Positions 1 through 5,267 of a stretch of 10,560 bases of DNA are shown here, piece by piece. This stretch comes from DATBAK01 sp036787815. GTDB taxonomy: Bacteria > Actinomycetota > Acidimicrobiia > IMCC26256 > PALSA-610. The stretch lies in assembly GCA_036787815.1 (NCBI GenBank), contig DAIQOP010000130.1, positions 1 through 10,560 on the forward strand, read 5' to 3'. The notes beneath the pieces are model-generated. The model had not been told where the DNA came from, did no database searches, and saw nothing but the letters and a program-made list of their open reading frames with translations. Within the stretch, counting starts at the first letter, position 1. Each line of letters begins with the position of its first letter. Position numbers and translations under genes: made by a program.

Positions 1-207
1 ACTTACACCGTGCTCAGCGACGGCGACGTCATTGGCTGCGTGTACATCTATCCGTCGAGTGACAAGCGCGTTCACGCGCAGGTTCTTTCCTGGGTTCGCG
101 TTGACCGAAGCGATCTGGATCGACCGCTGTATGAGGCCGTTCGAGCTTGGCTACGCAACGACTGGCCCTTCGGAGTGGTTGAGTACGATGAGCGCATCGC
201 GGAGTAG
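1..207 (+). CDS. C-terminal part of a probable GNAT-type acetyltransferase (5' end outside the window)
   Basis: An open frame runs from base 1 to a TAG at 205-207, giving 68 visible residues. The upstream part lies outside the window; the in-frame GTG at 10 is probably internal, because TYT before it reads on smoothly. The visible segment has a strand-turn-strand core (VIGCVYIYPSS), then SWVRVDRSDLDRPLYEAV, then a tail with WL and WPF. This resembles, from memory, the end of actinobacterial proteins annotated as GNAT N-acetyltransferases, in which GCVYIYP is the central strand near the acetyl-CoA site. The acetyl-CoA loop itself is not visible with confidence, so the assignment rests on resemblance only. 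Codon use is less GC-biased than in the genes to the right (many codons ending in T, such as GTT and GAT). No neighbour hints at a substrate. Confidence 0.55.
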   Translation, partial: TYTVLSDGDVIGCVYIYPSSDKRVHAQVLSWVRVDRSDLDRPLYEAVRAWLRNDWPFGVVEYDERIAE

Positions 208-325
208 CGCCGCCGAAATCGACACTCGACACGCGCGGACGATTGACGCTGCTGATGTTGCTCGCGGTGATGAGCGCGGGATGCGGCCGCGCTATCGCCG
301 GGTATGTGGGTCGGCGCGGTCGTAG

Positions 326-385
326 AACGGCTCCGCGGGACCACATCTGTGACCCAGGTCACACGCGCGGCCCCGCGGAACCGTT
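326..385. repeat. Nested dyad: outer 14-bp arms sharing a centre with a CRP-like palindrome
   Basis: The arms at 326-339 (AACGGCTCCGCGGG) and 372-385 (CCCGCGGAACCGTT) are inverted repeats matching at 13 of 14 positions. Their centre of symmetry (355.5) is exactly that of the perfect inner palindrome at 348-363. The 8 bases between inner and outer arms on each side do not pair. There is no T-tract, so a classical terminator for the gene ending at 207 is unlikely. A larger operator or a cruciform-prone site upstream of the gene at 448 fits better. The function is inferred. Confidence 0.5.
348..363. promoter_or_regulatory. CRP/GlxR-type operator, TGTGA-N6-TCACA
   Basis: The 16 bases TGTGACCCAGGTCACA form a perfect palindrome and match the TGTGA-N6-TCACA consensus of cyclic-AMP receptor protein family regulators (E. 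coli CRP, mycobacterial Crp, corynebacterial GlxR) at every fixed position. The site is in a gene-free stretch, 85 bp before the start at 448 and 141 bp after the stop at 207, which is a plausible regulatory position for the downstream gene. No regulator gene is visible in the window. The match is seen directly; binding is inferred. Confidence 0.5.
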
Positions 386-387
386 TC

Positions 388-406
388 GCGCGCGACACAC
401 GCGCGC
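388..406. repeat. Short perfect GC-rich hairpin
   Basis: GCGCGCG at 388-394 and CGCGCGC at 400-406 are perfect inverted repeats around the five bases ACACA. The hairpin lies just right of the nested dyad and 41 bp before the start at 448. It would form a stable stem if transcribed, but no T-tract follows. Alternating CG sequence arises readily in high-GC DNA, so its function is uncertain. Confidence 0.35.
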
Positions 407-447
407 AGAAGGGCCGATCGGCGCACCTCGCATAACGAGCACGGATC

Positions 448-750
448 GTGCAATCTGTGCGGGTGCCCGATTCGTTGTCCGATGATCCACCTTCAGACGC
501 ACCGGATGATCTCAAGCCACTGTGGCCGCTCGTCCAGCAATGGGGATTGGGTGATGACGTGGATCGAGGCACCTTGGTCGAGACAGCATCAAACGAAGCT
601 CTACAAACCTTAGTAACGGCCGTCGAACCGGCGCTATCGGCGATTGACGCTTACTTGGATGCGACGGGCGATGCCCAACACGCCGTGCCTTACGGCGACT
701 TGGCGCAGGCGACAATCGAAGCTCGATTCGAGCTGAGTCGCCGCTCATAG
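448..750 (+). CDS. Small acidic protein of unknown function
   Basis: This encodes 100 residues from a GTG at 448 to TAG at 748-750. I do not recognise a family with confidence. The protein is acidic and hydrophilic with no membrane span or signal peptide. Residues 11-25 are rich in Asp and Pro (SLSDDPPSDAPDDLK), and the rest reads as amphipathic helices (LWPLVQQWGLGDD, ALQTLVTAVEPALSAIDAYLD, then a helix ending in FELSRRS). GTG codons at 457 and 463 are alternative starts, and no good ribosome-binding site separates them. By hand count about 40 of the 100 codons end in A or T, with a TTA leucine codon at 610-612, very unlike the core genes from 966 onward. This suggests acquired or lightly expressed DNA. 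The coherent amino-acid composition argues that it is a real gene despite the weak start signal. Confidence 0.6.
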   Translation: MQSVRVPDSLSDDPPSDAPDDLKPLWPLVQQWGLGDDVDRGTLVETASNEALQTLVTAVEPALSAIDAYLDATGDAQHAVPYGDLAQATIEARFELSRRS

Positions 751-859
751 CTGCCGATCTGCTCGGCGCGTCTTGAAGGCTCTGGGGTCACCGCCCGACG
801 CTGGGTGCGGGAGCGGGGTGTCGCGCGAGGGGGCCGGCGGTGGTGCGATATGTGCGCGA

Positions 860-933
860 TCGCGTTGGTTGCGTCAGCAACCTTCGCGGCTTCGGACATT
901 TCGACTTCGTCGGTGCCTGAGCAACCAACGCGA
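860..933. repeat. 13-bp perfect inverted repeat with a competing inner hairpin
   Basis: TCGCGTTGGTTGC at 860-872 and GCAACCAACGCGA at 921-933 are perfect 13-bp inverted repeats. After a one-base bulge the stem can continue with TCAG (874-877) against CTGA (917-920). The left arm can instead fold locally: GGTTGC (867-872) pairs with GCAACC (877-882) around the loop GTCA. The two folds use the same GGTTGC bases and exclude each other. The element occupies a 215-bp gap between the gene ending at 750 and the minus-strand DinB stop at 966, so it also lies just downstream of the DinB gene. There is no T-tract on either strand. It could be a small RNA, a 3' end structure or a remnant of a mobile element. 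Confidence 0.45.
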
Positions 934-965
934 AAACGGATATGTCGCTCCCGACAACATGCGCG

Positions 966-1448
966 TCAGCGGCCGCGGCTGCCGTCGATCGTCTCGCGGA
1001 TGATGTCGGCGTGGCCGGCGTGGCGGGCGGTTTCCTCGATCATGTGGAGCGCGACCCATCGCGCGTTGACGTGCGCCATCTCCGGCAACGCACACGGCGC
1101 GTCGAGGTCGACGCTCCCGACGATCTCCTGCGAAGCGGCGATCTGCTCCCGGTAGTGCGCGACAACGATCGCCACGGTGTCGTCGTCGGAGAGGCGAAAG
1201 GTCGCTTCGTCGTCGTGCGTCCGCATCTCCGACCACTCGTCGGGGACGCTGCGACCGGCGACGATGACCTGGAACCATCTGCGCTCCCAGATCGCCGAGT
1301 GCTTGATCAAGCTCAGCAGCGACAGTGAGCTCGCGGTCGGCGCCCGCCTCGCGTCCTCCTCGGAGAGTCCGCGGATCTTGCCGATCAGCGCTTCGCGCTG
1401 CATGTCGAGGAACTCACACAGGCCCGCTCGTTCCGTCTCGGCGTCCAT
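966..1448 (-). CDS. DinB/DUF664 family protein
   Basis: This is 160 residues from an ATG at 1446-1448. I chose this start over the in-frame GTG at 1484 because AAGG lies 8 bases upstream and because DUF664 proteins begin close to the ERAGLCEFLDMQRE helix. DinB-like proteins are four-helix bundles that bind a divalent metal through three histidines; many act as thiol-dependent transferases (mycothiol or bacillithiol) or remain uncharacterised. Visible family marks are SSLSLLSLIKHSAIWERRW around residues 40-58, with His50 as the likely first ligand, and a C-terminal HMIEETARHAGHADIIRE segment with His135, His143 and His146. The length is normal for the family. It is divergent from the DUF3866 gene, with 56 bp between the starts, so the two promoters must share that gap. 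The substrate cannot be told from the sequence. Confidence 0.85.
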   Translation of the reverse strand: MDAETERAGLCEFLDMQREALIGKIRGLSEEDARRAPTASSLSLLSLIKHSAIWERRWFQVIVAGRSVPDEWSEMRTHDDEATFRLSDDDTVAIVVAHYREQIAASQEIVGSVDLDAPCALPEMAHVNARWVALHMIEETARHAGHADIIRETIDGSRGR

Positions 1449-1456
1449 TCGACCAG

Positions 1457-1460
1457 CCTT
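1457..1460 (-). promoter_or_regulatory. Ribosome-binding site deciding the DinB-family start
   Basis: On the minus strand AAGG lies 8 bases before the ATG at 1448. No comparable motif precedes the upstream GTG at 1484, which supports the shorter 160-residue protein. Confidence 0.4.
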
Positions 1461-1492
1461 GCGCACCCGCGATCGATCTGCCACGGAATCGG

Positions 1493-1498
1493 TAGCCT
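1493..1498 (+). promoter_or_regulatory. Candidate -10 element (TAGCCT) for leaderless transcription of the DUF3866 gene
   Basis: TAGCCT fits the actinobacterial -10 pattern TANNNT and ends 6 bases before the ATG at 1505. That places the expected transcription start at or next to the A of the start codon. No Shine-Dalgarno sequence precedes this ATG, as expected for a leaderless mRNA. No -35 element is evident. The geometry is seen directly; promoter activity is inferred. Confidence 0.4.
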
Positions 1499-1504
1499 CG
1501 GCGG

Positions 1505-2617
1505 ATGCCGTCGTTCCACGTGGGCACCGTCGAGACGGTGCTCGAGGCCCGGGAGGGGTTGCAGCGCATCCTCGTCGCGCTCGGCACCGACGCGCCCGAG
1601 CGCGCGTACGTGCTCACGAAGCTGACCGGCGACGTCGCGGTCGGCGATCGAGTGGTCGTGAACACGACCGCGGTGGAGCTCGGGCTCGGAACCGGCGGCT
1701 GGCACGTCGTCCACTGGAACCTCGAGCGCACCGAGTGGGAGGAGCGCGGCGCCGGCCACGTGCTCAAGTCGCGCTACACGAGCCTCCAGTCCGATGTCGG
1801 GAGCGCCGAGGAACACTCCCTCGAGCTCGCCGACGTCGCGTCGATCGACGGCATGCCCGTGGTCGCTGCGGCGCTGCACAGCCAGCTTCCCGGTGTCGTG
1901 GCGGCACTCAAGCACGCGCGGCCCGATCTGAGGATCGCGTACGTGATGACCGACGCGGCCGCGCTCCCGATCGCGGTGTCGGATCTCGTCGCCGCGCTCA
2001 CCGCCCGCAAGCTCGTCGACGTGACGATCACCTGCGGGCATGCGTTCGGCGGCGAGTACGAAGCGGTCTCTGTGTACTCGGCGCTCGCGGTCGCCCGTCA
2101 CATCGCCGATGCCGACGTCGCGGTCGTGGTGATGGGCCCGGGAATCGTCGGCACCGGCACGCGCCTCGGATTCTCCGGCATCGAGCTCGGTCCGATCCTC
2201 GACGCCGCGGCCGGCCTCGGCGGCGTTCCGATCGCCTGCCTGCGAGCTTCGTTCGCCGATCTCCGCGAGCGGCACCGCGGCATCTCCCACCACGCGCTGA
2301 CGGCGCTCACGACCGCCTGCCGGTCGCGGGTGCTCGTCGCGCTGCCGGCCGTCGGCGGCGCGGCCGAGGAGCGGCTGCGCGCCGATCTCGCGGGCGCGGG
2401 CATCGACACCCGTCACGAGGTCGTGGCGGTCACTCCGCCCGACGTCCTCGCACTGTTCACCGAGTACGGCCTCGACATCTTCTCGATGGGCCGCCCGGCC
2501 GCCGTCGACCCGATCCTGTTCCAGGCGGCCGCCGCCGCCGGAACGCTTGCCGCCCGCCACGTCACGCGCGCGGCCGGGCCCGCGCCGACCACGGCCCGGC
2601 CCGGAGGTGCGTCGTGA
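1505..2617 (+). CDS. DUF3866 family protein
   Basis: This encodes 370 residues from an ATG, with TGA at 2615-2617. It matches from memory the actinobacterial DUF3866 family, whose function is unknown. Characteristic segments are LTGDVAVGDRVVVNTTAVE followed by LGLGTGGWHVV (about residues 40-70), KSRYTSLQSDVGSAEEH (about 89-105), an alpha/beta region with LRIAYVMTDAAALPIA, a CGHAFGGEYEAVSV segment, the glycine-rich VVVMGPGIVGTGTRLGFSG (about 208-226), and HHALTAL. There is no signal peptide or long hydrophobic span, so a cytoplasmic protein is expected. The glycine-rich loops suggest a nucleotide- or cofactor-binding fold, but I cannot name a ligand. The last codons, rich in Ala and Pro, overlap the start of pafB by GTGA, so the two genes are translationally coupled. 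Its constant position beside pafBC would suggest a linked role, but that is speculation. Confidence 0.85.
   Translation: MPSFHVGTVETVLEAREGLQRILVALGTDAPERAYVLTKLTGDVAVGDRVVVNTTAVELGLGTGGWHVVHWNLERTEWEERGAGHVLKSRYTSLQSDVGSAEEHSLELADVASIDGMPVVAAALHSQLPGVVAALKHARPDLRIAYVMTDAAALPIAVSDLVAALTARKLVDVTITCGHAFGGEYEAVSVYSALAVARHIADADVAVVVMGPGIVGTGTRLGFSGIELGPILDAAAGLGGVPIACLRASFADLRERHRGISHHALTALTTACRSRVLVALPAVGGAAEERLRADLAGAGIDTRHEVVAVTPPDVLALFTEYGLDIFSMGRPAAVDPILFQAAAAAGTLAARHVTRAAGPAPTTARPGGAS
2603..2607 (+). promoter_or_regulatory. Ribosome-binding site deciding the pafB start
   Basis: GGAGG lies 6 bases before the GTG at 2614, inside the last codons of the DUF3866 gene. It fixes the pafB start even though the reading frame stays open far upstream, to 1177. 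Confidence 0.75.
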
Positions 2618-3543
2618 GCGGCGGACCGAACCGCGTCGAGCGCATGCTCAACCTGCTCGCGTGCCTGCTCGACACCCGGCGGCCGCTCACCCGAGACGAG
2701 CTGGTGGTGCAGGTCGCGGGCTACCCGCCCGAAGCGGTGGCGTACCGACGTGCCTTCGAGCGCGACAAGGAGACCTTGCGGGCCATGGGCGTCCCGCTCG
2801 TGGTCGAGACGATGCCGAGCGGAGAGCAGGGCTACCGCGTCCCGCCCGACGAGTACTTCCTGCCCGATCTCGGCCTCACCGCCGAAGAGACCGCCGCGCT
2901 GCACGTCGCGGTGAGCGCCGTGCTGCTCGGCGACCAGACCGGCAACGGCGCCCTCATGAAGTTGGGTGGCACCTCCGACGCGTCGATCACCCCGATCGGC
3001 ACCCTGCCGCTCGAGCCCGCCCTCCCGGTCCTGTTCGAGGCGTTTCGGCGCCGCGCTCCGGTGACCTTCGAGTATCGCGGCGAGCCCCGCACGGTCGAGC
3101 CGTGGGGCCTCTCGGCGAGGCGCGGGCGCTGGTACCTCGTCGGCTTCGATCGCGCGCGCGAGGCGATGCGCACGTTTCGGGTCGACCGGCTCGGCGACGA
3201 CCTCGCGGTCGGCGAGCCCGATTCGTTCGTCGTGCCCGACGGCTTCTCACCCGACGCGTCGCTCGACGCCGAACCGTGGCAGTACGGCGAGGATCCACCG
3301 GTGACCGCGCGGCTCCTCGTCGACGCGGGGTACGGCAGCGAGGCCGCGGCGCGCGCCGACCGGGTGGTCGAGGAGCGCGCCGACGGCTCGATCGTCCTCG
3401 ACTTCGAGGTGGTCAACCGCCCCGCGTTCCGGTCGTTCGTGCTCGGCCTCGCCGACCACGCGGAGATCCTCGAGCCCGAATCGCTCCGCGCCGACCTCGT
3501 CACCTGGGTCACCTCGATCGCCGGCCAAGAGCGGAAACCATGA
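2614..3543 (+). CDS. pafB: WYL-domain transcriptional regulator PafB
   Basis: This is 309 residues starting at a GTG with GGAGG 6 bases upstream. The open frame extends back to 1177, but that part is antisense to DinB and out of frame with DUF3866, so it is a shadow. PafB and PafC act together in mycobacteria as an activator of the LexA-independent DNA-damage response; the WYL domain is the ligand-sensing part. Residues 1-62 form a winged-helix DNA-binding domain (RVERMLNLLACLLD, then LTRDELV and a recognition segment ending AFERDKETLRAMGVP). The WYL domain follows, with the exact Trp-Tyr-Leu signature at 173-175 (RRGRWYLVGFDR) and the Arg-rich TFRVDRLGD strand. The C-terminal 80 residues are the WCX-type domain (VTARLLVDAGY through DHAEILEP). 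It overlaps the upstream gene by GTGA and is followed by pafC after a 97-bp spacer. Confidence 0.88.
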   Translation: MSGGPNRVERMLNLLACLLDTRRPLTRDELVVQVAGYPPEAVAYRRAFERDKETLRAMGVPLVVETMPSGEQGYRVPPDEYFLPDLGLTAEETAALHVAVSAVLLGDQTGNGALMKLGGTSDASITPIGTLPLEPALPVLFEAFRRRAPVTFEYRGEPRTVEPWGLSARRGRWYLVGFDRAREAMRTFRVDRLGDDLAVGEPDSFVVPDGFSPDASLDAEPWQYGEDPPVTARLLVDAGYGSEAAARADRVVEERADGSIVLDFEVVNRPAFRSFVLGLADHAEILEPESLRADLVTWVTSIAGQERKP

Positions 3544-3638
3544 GCGAGCGGACGGGAGCTCGACACATGCGCGCGACAACCGGCCCAGTAGCGAGCGGGG
3601 CCCGAGCGGCCCGGCGCCGCAGGCGCCAAGAGCGGAAA
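3524..3638 (+). repeat. 14-bp direct repeat bracketing the pafB-pafC spacer
   Basis: GCCAAGAGCGGAAA occurs at 3524-3537, encoding the end of PafB, and again at 3625-3638, just before the pafC start. The copies are 101 bp apart. Each is followed two bases later by ATGAG or GTGAG, so each copy carries its own start/stop-like junction. The intervening DNA is low-complexity (GCGAGCGG-type words) and contains the hairpin GGCGCC-GCA-GGCGCC at 3613-3627. The arrangement looks like an insertion or tandem duplication that separated two formerly overlapping genes. Confidence 0.6.
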
Positions 3639-3640
3639 GC

Positions 3641-4600
3641 GTGAGTCGGCCGCTCGCGGAGCACGAGCTCTCGCGCATCCTCGCGCTCGTCCCGTGGATC
3701 GTGGCCCACCCGGGCCGCCCGAAAGCGGAAGTCGCCGACCGTTTCGGGATCTCGGTCGCGCAGCTCGAGTCCGATCTCGATCTCGTGCTCATGATCGGCG
3801 TGCCGCCGTACTCGCCGGCCGAGTACATCGACGTCGACGCCGAAGGCGACACGGTGACGATCCGGCTCGCCGACTACTTCCGCCGGCCGCTGCGCCTCGA
3901 TCCCGCCGAGGGCCTCGCGCTGCTGGCGACCGGTCGTGCCCTGCTCGCGGTTCCGGGCTCGGACCCGCGCGGTCCGCTCGCCACCGCACTCGAGAAGCTG
4001 GAGGCCGCGCTCGAGCTGCCGGACCTCGTGGTGGCGATCGACGCGCCCGAGCACCTCGACGTGGTGCGCGCCGCCGCGGACCACGACGAGCGGTTGGAGA
4101 TCGACTACTGGTCGGCGGGTCGCGACGAGCTCACGACCCGGCGCATCGACCCGACGGCCGTGTTCTTCGCGCTGGGGGAGTGGTACGTCGACGCGTGGTG
4201 CCACCGGGCGGGAGGCGAGCGGCTCTTCCGGGTCGATCGGATCCGCGCGGTGCGCCCGACCGGTGAGCGGTTCGAGGCCTCGGTCGGCGCGATCGGCCCG
4301 GGTGAGGTCTACCGCCCGCGCGCCGAGGACCCGCGGGTCACGTTGTCGTTGCCGGCATCCGCGGCGTGGGTGGCCGAGAGCTACCCGGCCGAGACGGTCG
4401 AGGAGACGCCCGACGGGCGGCTCCGGATCCGCCTGGCGGTGAGCGAGCCCGCGTGGTTGGCGCGCCTGCTGCTGCGGGTCGGCCCCGACGCCAGGGTCGA
4501 GGAGCCCGCGGATCTCCGCACCGTCTCCGCCGACACCGCGGCCCGCATCGCCGAGCGCTACCGGAGCGCACGTGCCGGCGCGGCCGAGGCGCCAAGCTGA
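3641..4600 (+). CDS. pafC: WYL-domain transcriptional regulator PafC
   Basis: This is 319 residues from a GTG at 3641; the length is close to that of mycobacterial PafC. It is the partner of PafB, and the two are thought to work as a heterodimer activating DNA-repair genes after damage. The N-terminal winged helix spans about residues 1-50 (LSRILALVPWIVAHPG, then AEVADRFGISVAQLESDL). A linker with YRLADYF-like content (TIRLADYFRRPLRLDPAEGL, 69-88) is typical of PafC proteins. The WYL domain has Trp-Tyr-Val instead of Trp-Tyr-Leu at 181-183 (ALGEWYVDAWCHR) and the conserved FRVDRI strand. The C-terminal WCX-like domain runs from VTLSLPASAAWVAE to the end. The start is supported by similarity of the N-terminus; the SD is weak. 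It does not overlap pafB, which is unusual for this pair. The next gene, lepB, begins 58 bp downstream. Confidence 0.88.
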   Translation: MSRPLAEHELSRILALVPWIVAHPGRPKAEVADRFGISVAQLESDLDLVLMIGVPPYSPAEYIDVDAEGDTVTIRLADYFRRPLRLDPAEGLALLATGRALLAVPGSDPRGPLATALEKLEAALELPDLVVAIDAPEHLDVVRAAADHDERLEIDYWSAGRDELTTRRIDPTAVFFALGEWYVDAWCHRAGGERLFRVDRIRAVRPTGERFEASVGAIGPGEVYRPRAEDPRVTLSLPASAAWVAESYPAETVEETPDGRLRIRLAVSEPAWLARLLLRVGPDARVEEPADLRTVSADTAARIAERYRSARAGAAEAPS

Positions 4601-4644
4601 GAACGACCATCCGTCCGCGAGACCGAACCGTGCGCGCGGACGTG

Positions 4645-4649
4645 GGAGG
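4645..4649 (+). promoter_or_regulatory. Ribosome-binding site deciding the lepB start
   Basis: GGAGG lies 9 bases before the GTG at 4659. The frame is open from 4572, but those upstream codons overlap the end of pafC and lack such a motif. Confidence 0.65.
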
Positions 4650-4658
4650 ATTGCCGTC

Positions 4659-5267
4659 GTGACCACACCCATCGATGCCGATCTCCCCCCCGTCGACGGC
4701 GACGTGCTGCCGGGTCCGGAGATCTCCAAGGCCCGACGGCGCTCCAACGGGGCCCGCCAGACGATCGAGTGGGTGGTCCTCGTCGCCGGCGCGTTGCTCA
4801 TCGCGCTGCTGATCAAGACCTTCCTCTTCCAGGCGTTCTACATCCCCTCGGCGTCGATGGACCCGACCCTGAAGGTGCACGACCGGGTGCTGGTGAACAA
4901 GCTCAGCTACCACCTGCACTCGGTGCACCGCGGCGACATCGTCGTGTTCTCCGCGCCGCCCGAGGAGCGCACGCCCCAGATCAAGGACCTCGTGAAGCGG
5001 GTCATTGGTCTGCCCGGCGACACGATCGAGGCGCGCGACGGCCAGATCTACATCAACGACCGGCTCCTCAACGAGCCCTACCTGCCGAAGGGCACGAGAA
5101 GCGACGACCTCCCCCGTCAGGTCGTCCCCGCCGGGAGCTACTTCATGATGGGCGACAACCGTGGTGCGTCGTCCGACTCGCGGGTGTTCGGGCCGATCAA
5201 ACGCAGCACGATCATCGGCCGCGCCTTCGTGAAGATGTGGCCCCTCAGCCGCCTGGGCTTTCTCTAG
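4659..5267 (+). CDS. lepB: Signal peptidase I (type I leader peptidase)
   Basis: This is 202 residues from a GTG preceded by GGAGG. The enzyme cleaves signal peptides from Sec- and Tat-exported proteins on the outer face of the cytoplasmic membrane, using a Ser-Lys dyad. A cytoplasmic N-terminus of about 35 residues with the basic patch KARRRSNGAR precedes one membrane span (about 36-57, IEWVVLVAGALLIALLIKTF). Box B, IPSASMDPTL, carries the nucleophile Ser66. Box D, VKRVIGLPGD, carries the general base Lys113. Box E, MMGDNRGASSDSRVFGPI (163-180), is intact. The one-span form and short length are usual in Gram-positive bacteria. It follows pafC by 58 bp on the same strand. Its 3' end overlaps the convergent phosphodiesterase gene by 23 bp. 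The adjacency to tatAC downstream is notable, since many Tat substrates need this enzyme. Confidence 0.95.
   Translation: MTTPIDADLPPVDGDVLPGPEISKARRRSNGARQTIEWVVLVAGALLIALLIKTFLFQAFYIPSASMDPTLKVHDRVLVNKLSYHLHSVHRGDIVVFSAPPEERTPQIKDLVKRVIGLPGDTIEARDGQIYINDRLLNEPYLPKGTRSDDLPRQVVPAGSYFMMGDNRGASSDSRVFGPIKRSTIIGRAFVKMWPLSRLGFL

Noticed and set aside
243..485. An 80-residue plus-strand frame beginning with a hydrophobic stretch ending in SAGCG that resembles a lipoprotein signal.
   Set aside because: The -3 residue of the supposed lipobox is Ser, the rest is Arg-rich nonsense, and it runs through the nested dyad and into the gene at 448.
690..899. A 69-residue minus-strand frame starting MSEAAKVADATNAIAH.
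   Set aside because: It overlaps the 3' end of the gene at 448 and the hairpin region, has no ribosome-binding site, and becomes Arg/Pro-rich, typical of a shadow in high-GC DNA.
1177..2613. Long upstream extension of the pafB reading frame.
   Set aside because: It is antisense to DinB and out of frame with DUF3866, with Arg-rich composition. GGAGG and the N-terminal HTH place the true start at 2614.
4341..4352. TTGTCGTTG, close to the mycobacterial PafBC-dependent promoter word TTGTCRGTG.
   Set aside because: It is inside pafC, has one mismatch, and lacks a TANNNT -10 at the required distance. I found no convincing PafBC target promoter in the window.
3509..4816. A 435-residue minus-strand open frame opposite pafC.
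   Set aside because: It is a low-complexity shadow of pafC and lepB, with no recognisable domain or start signal.
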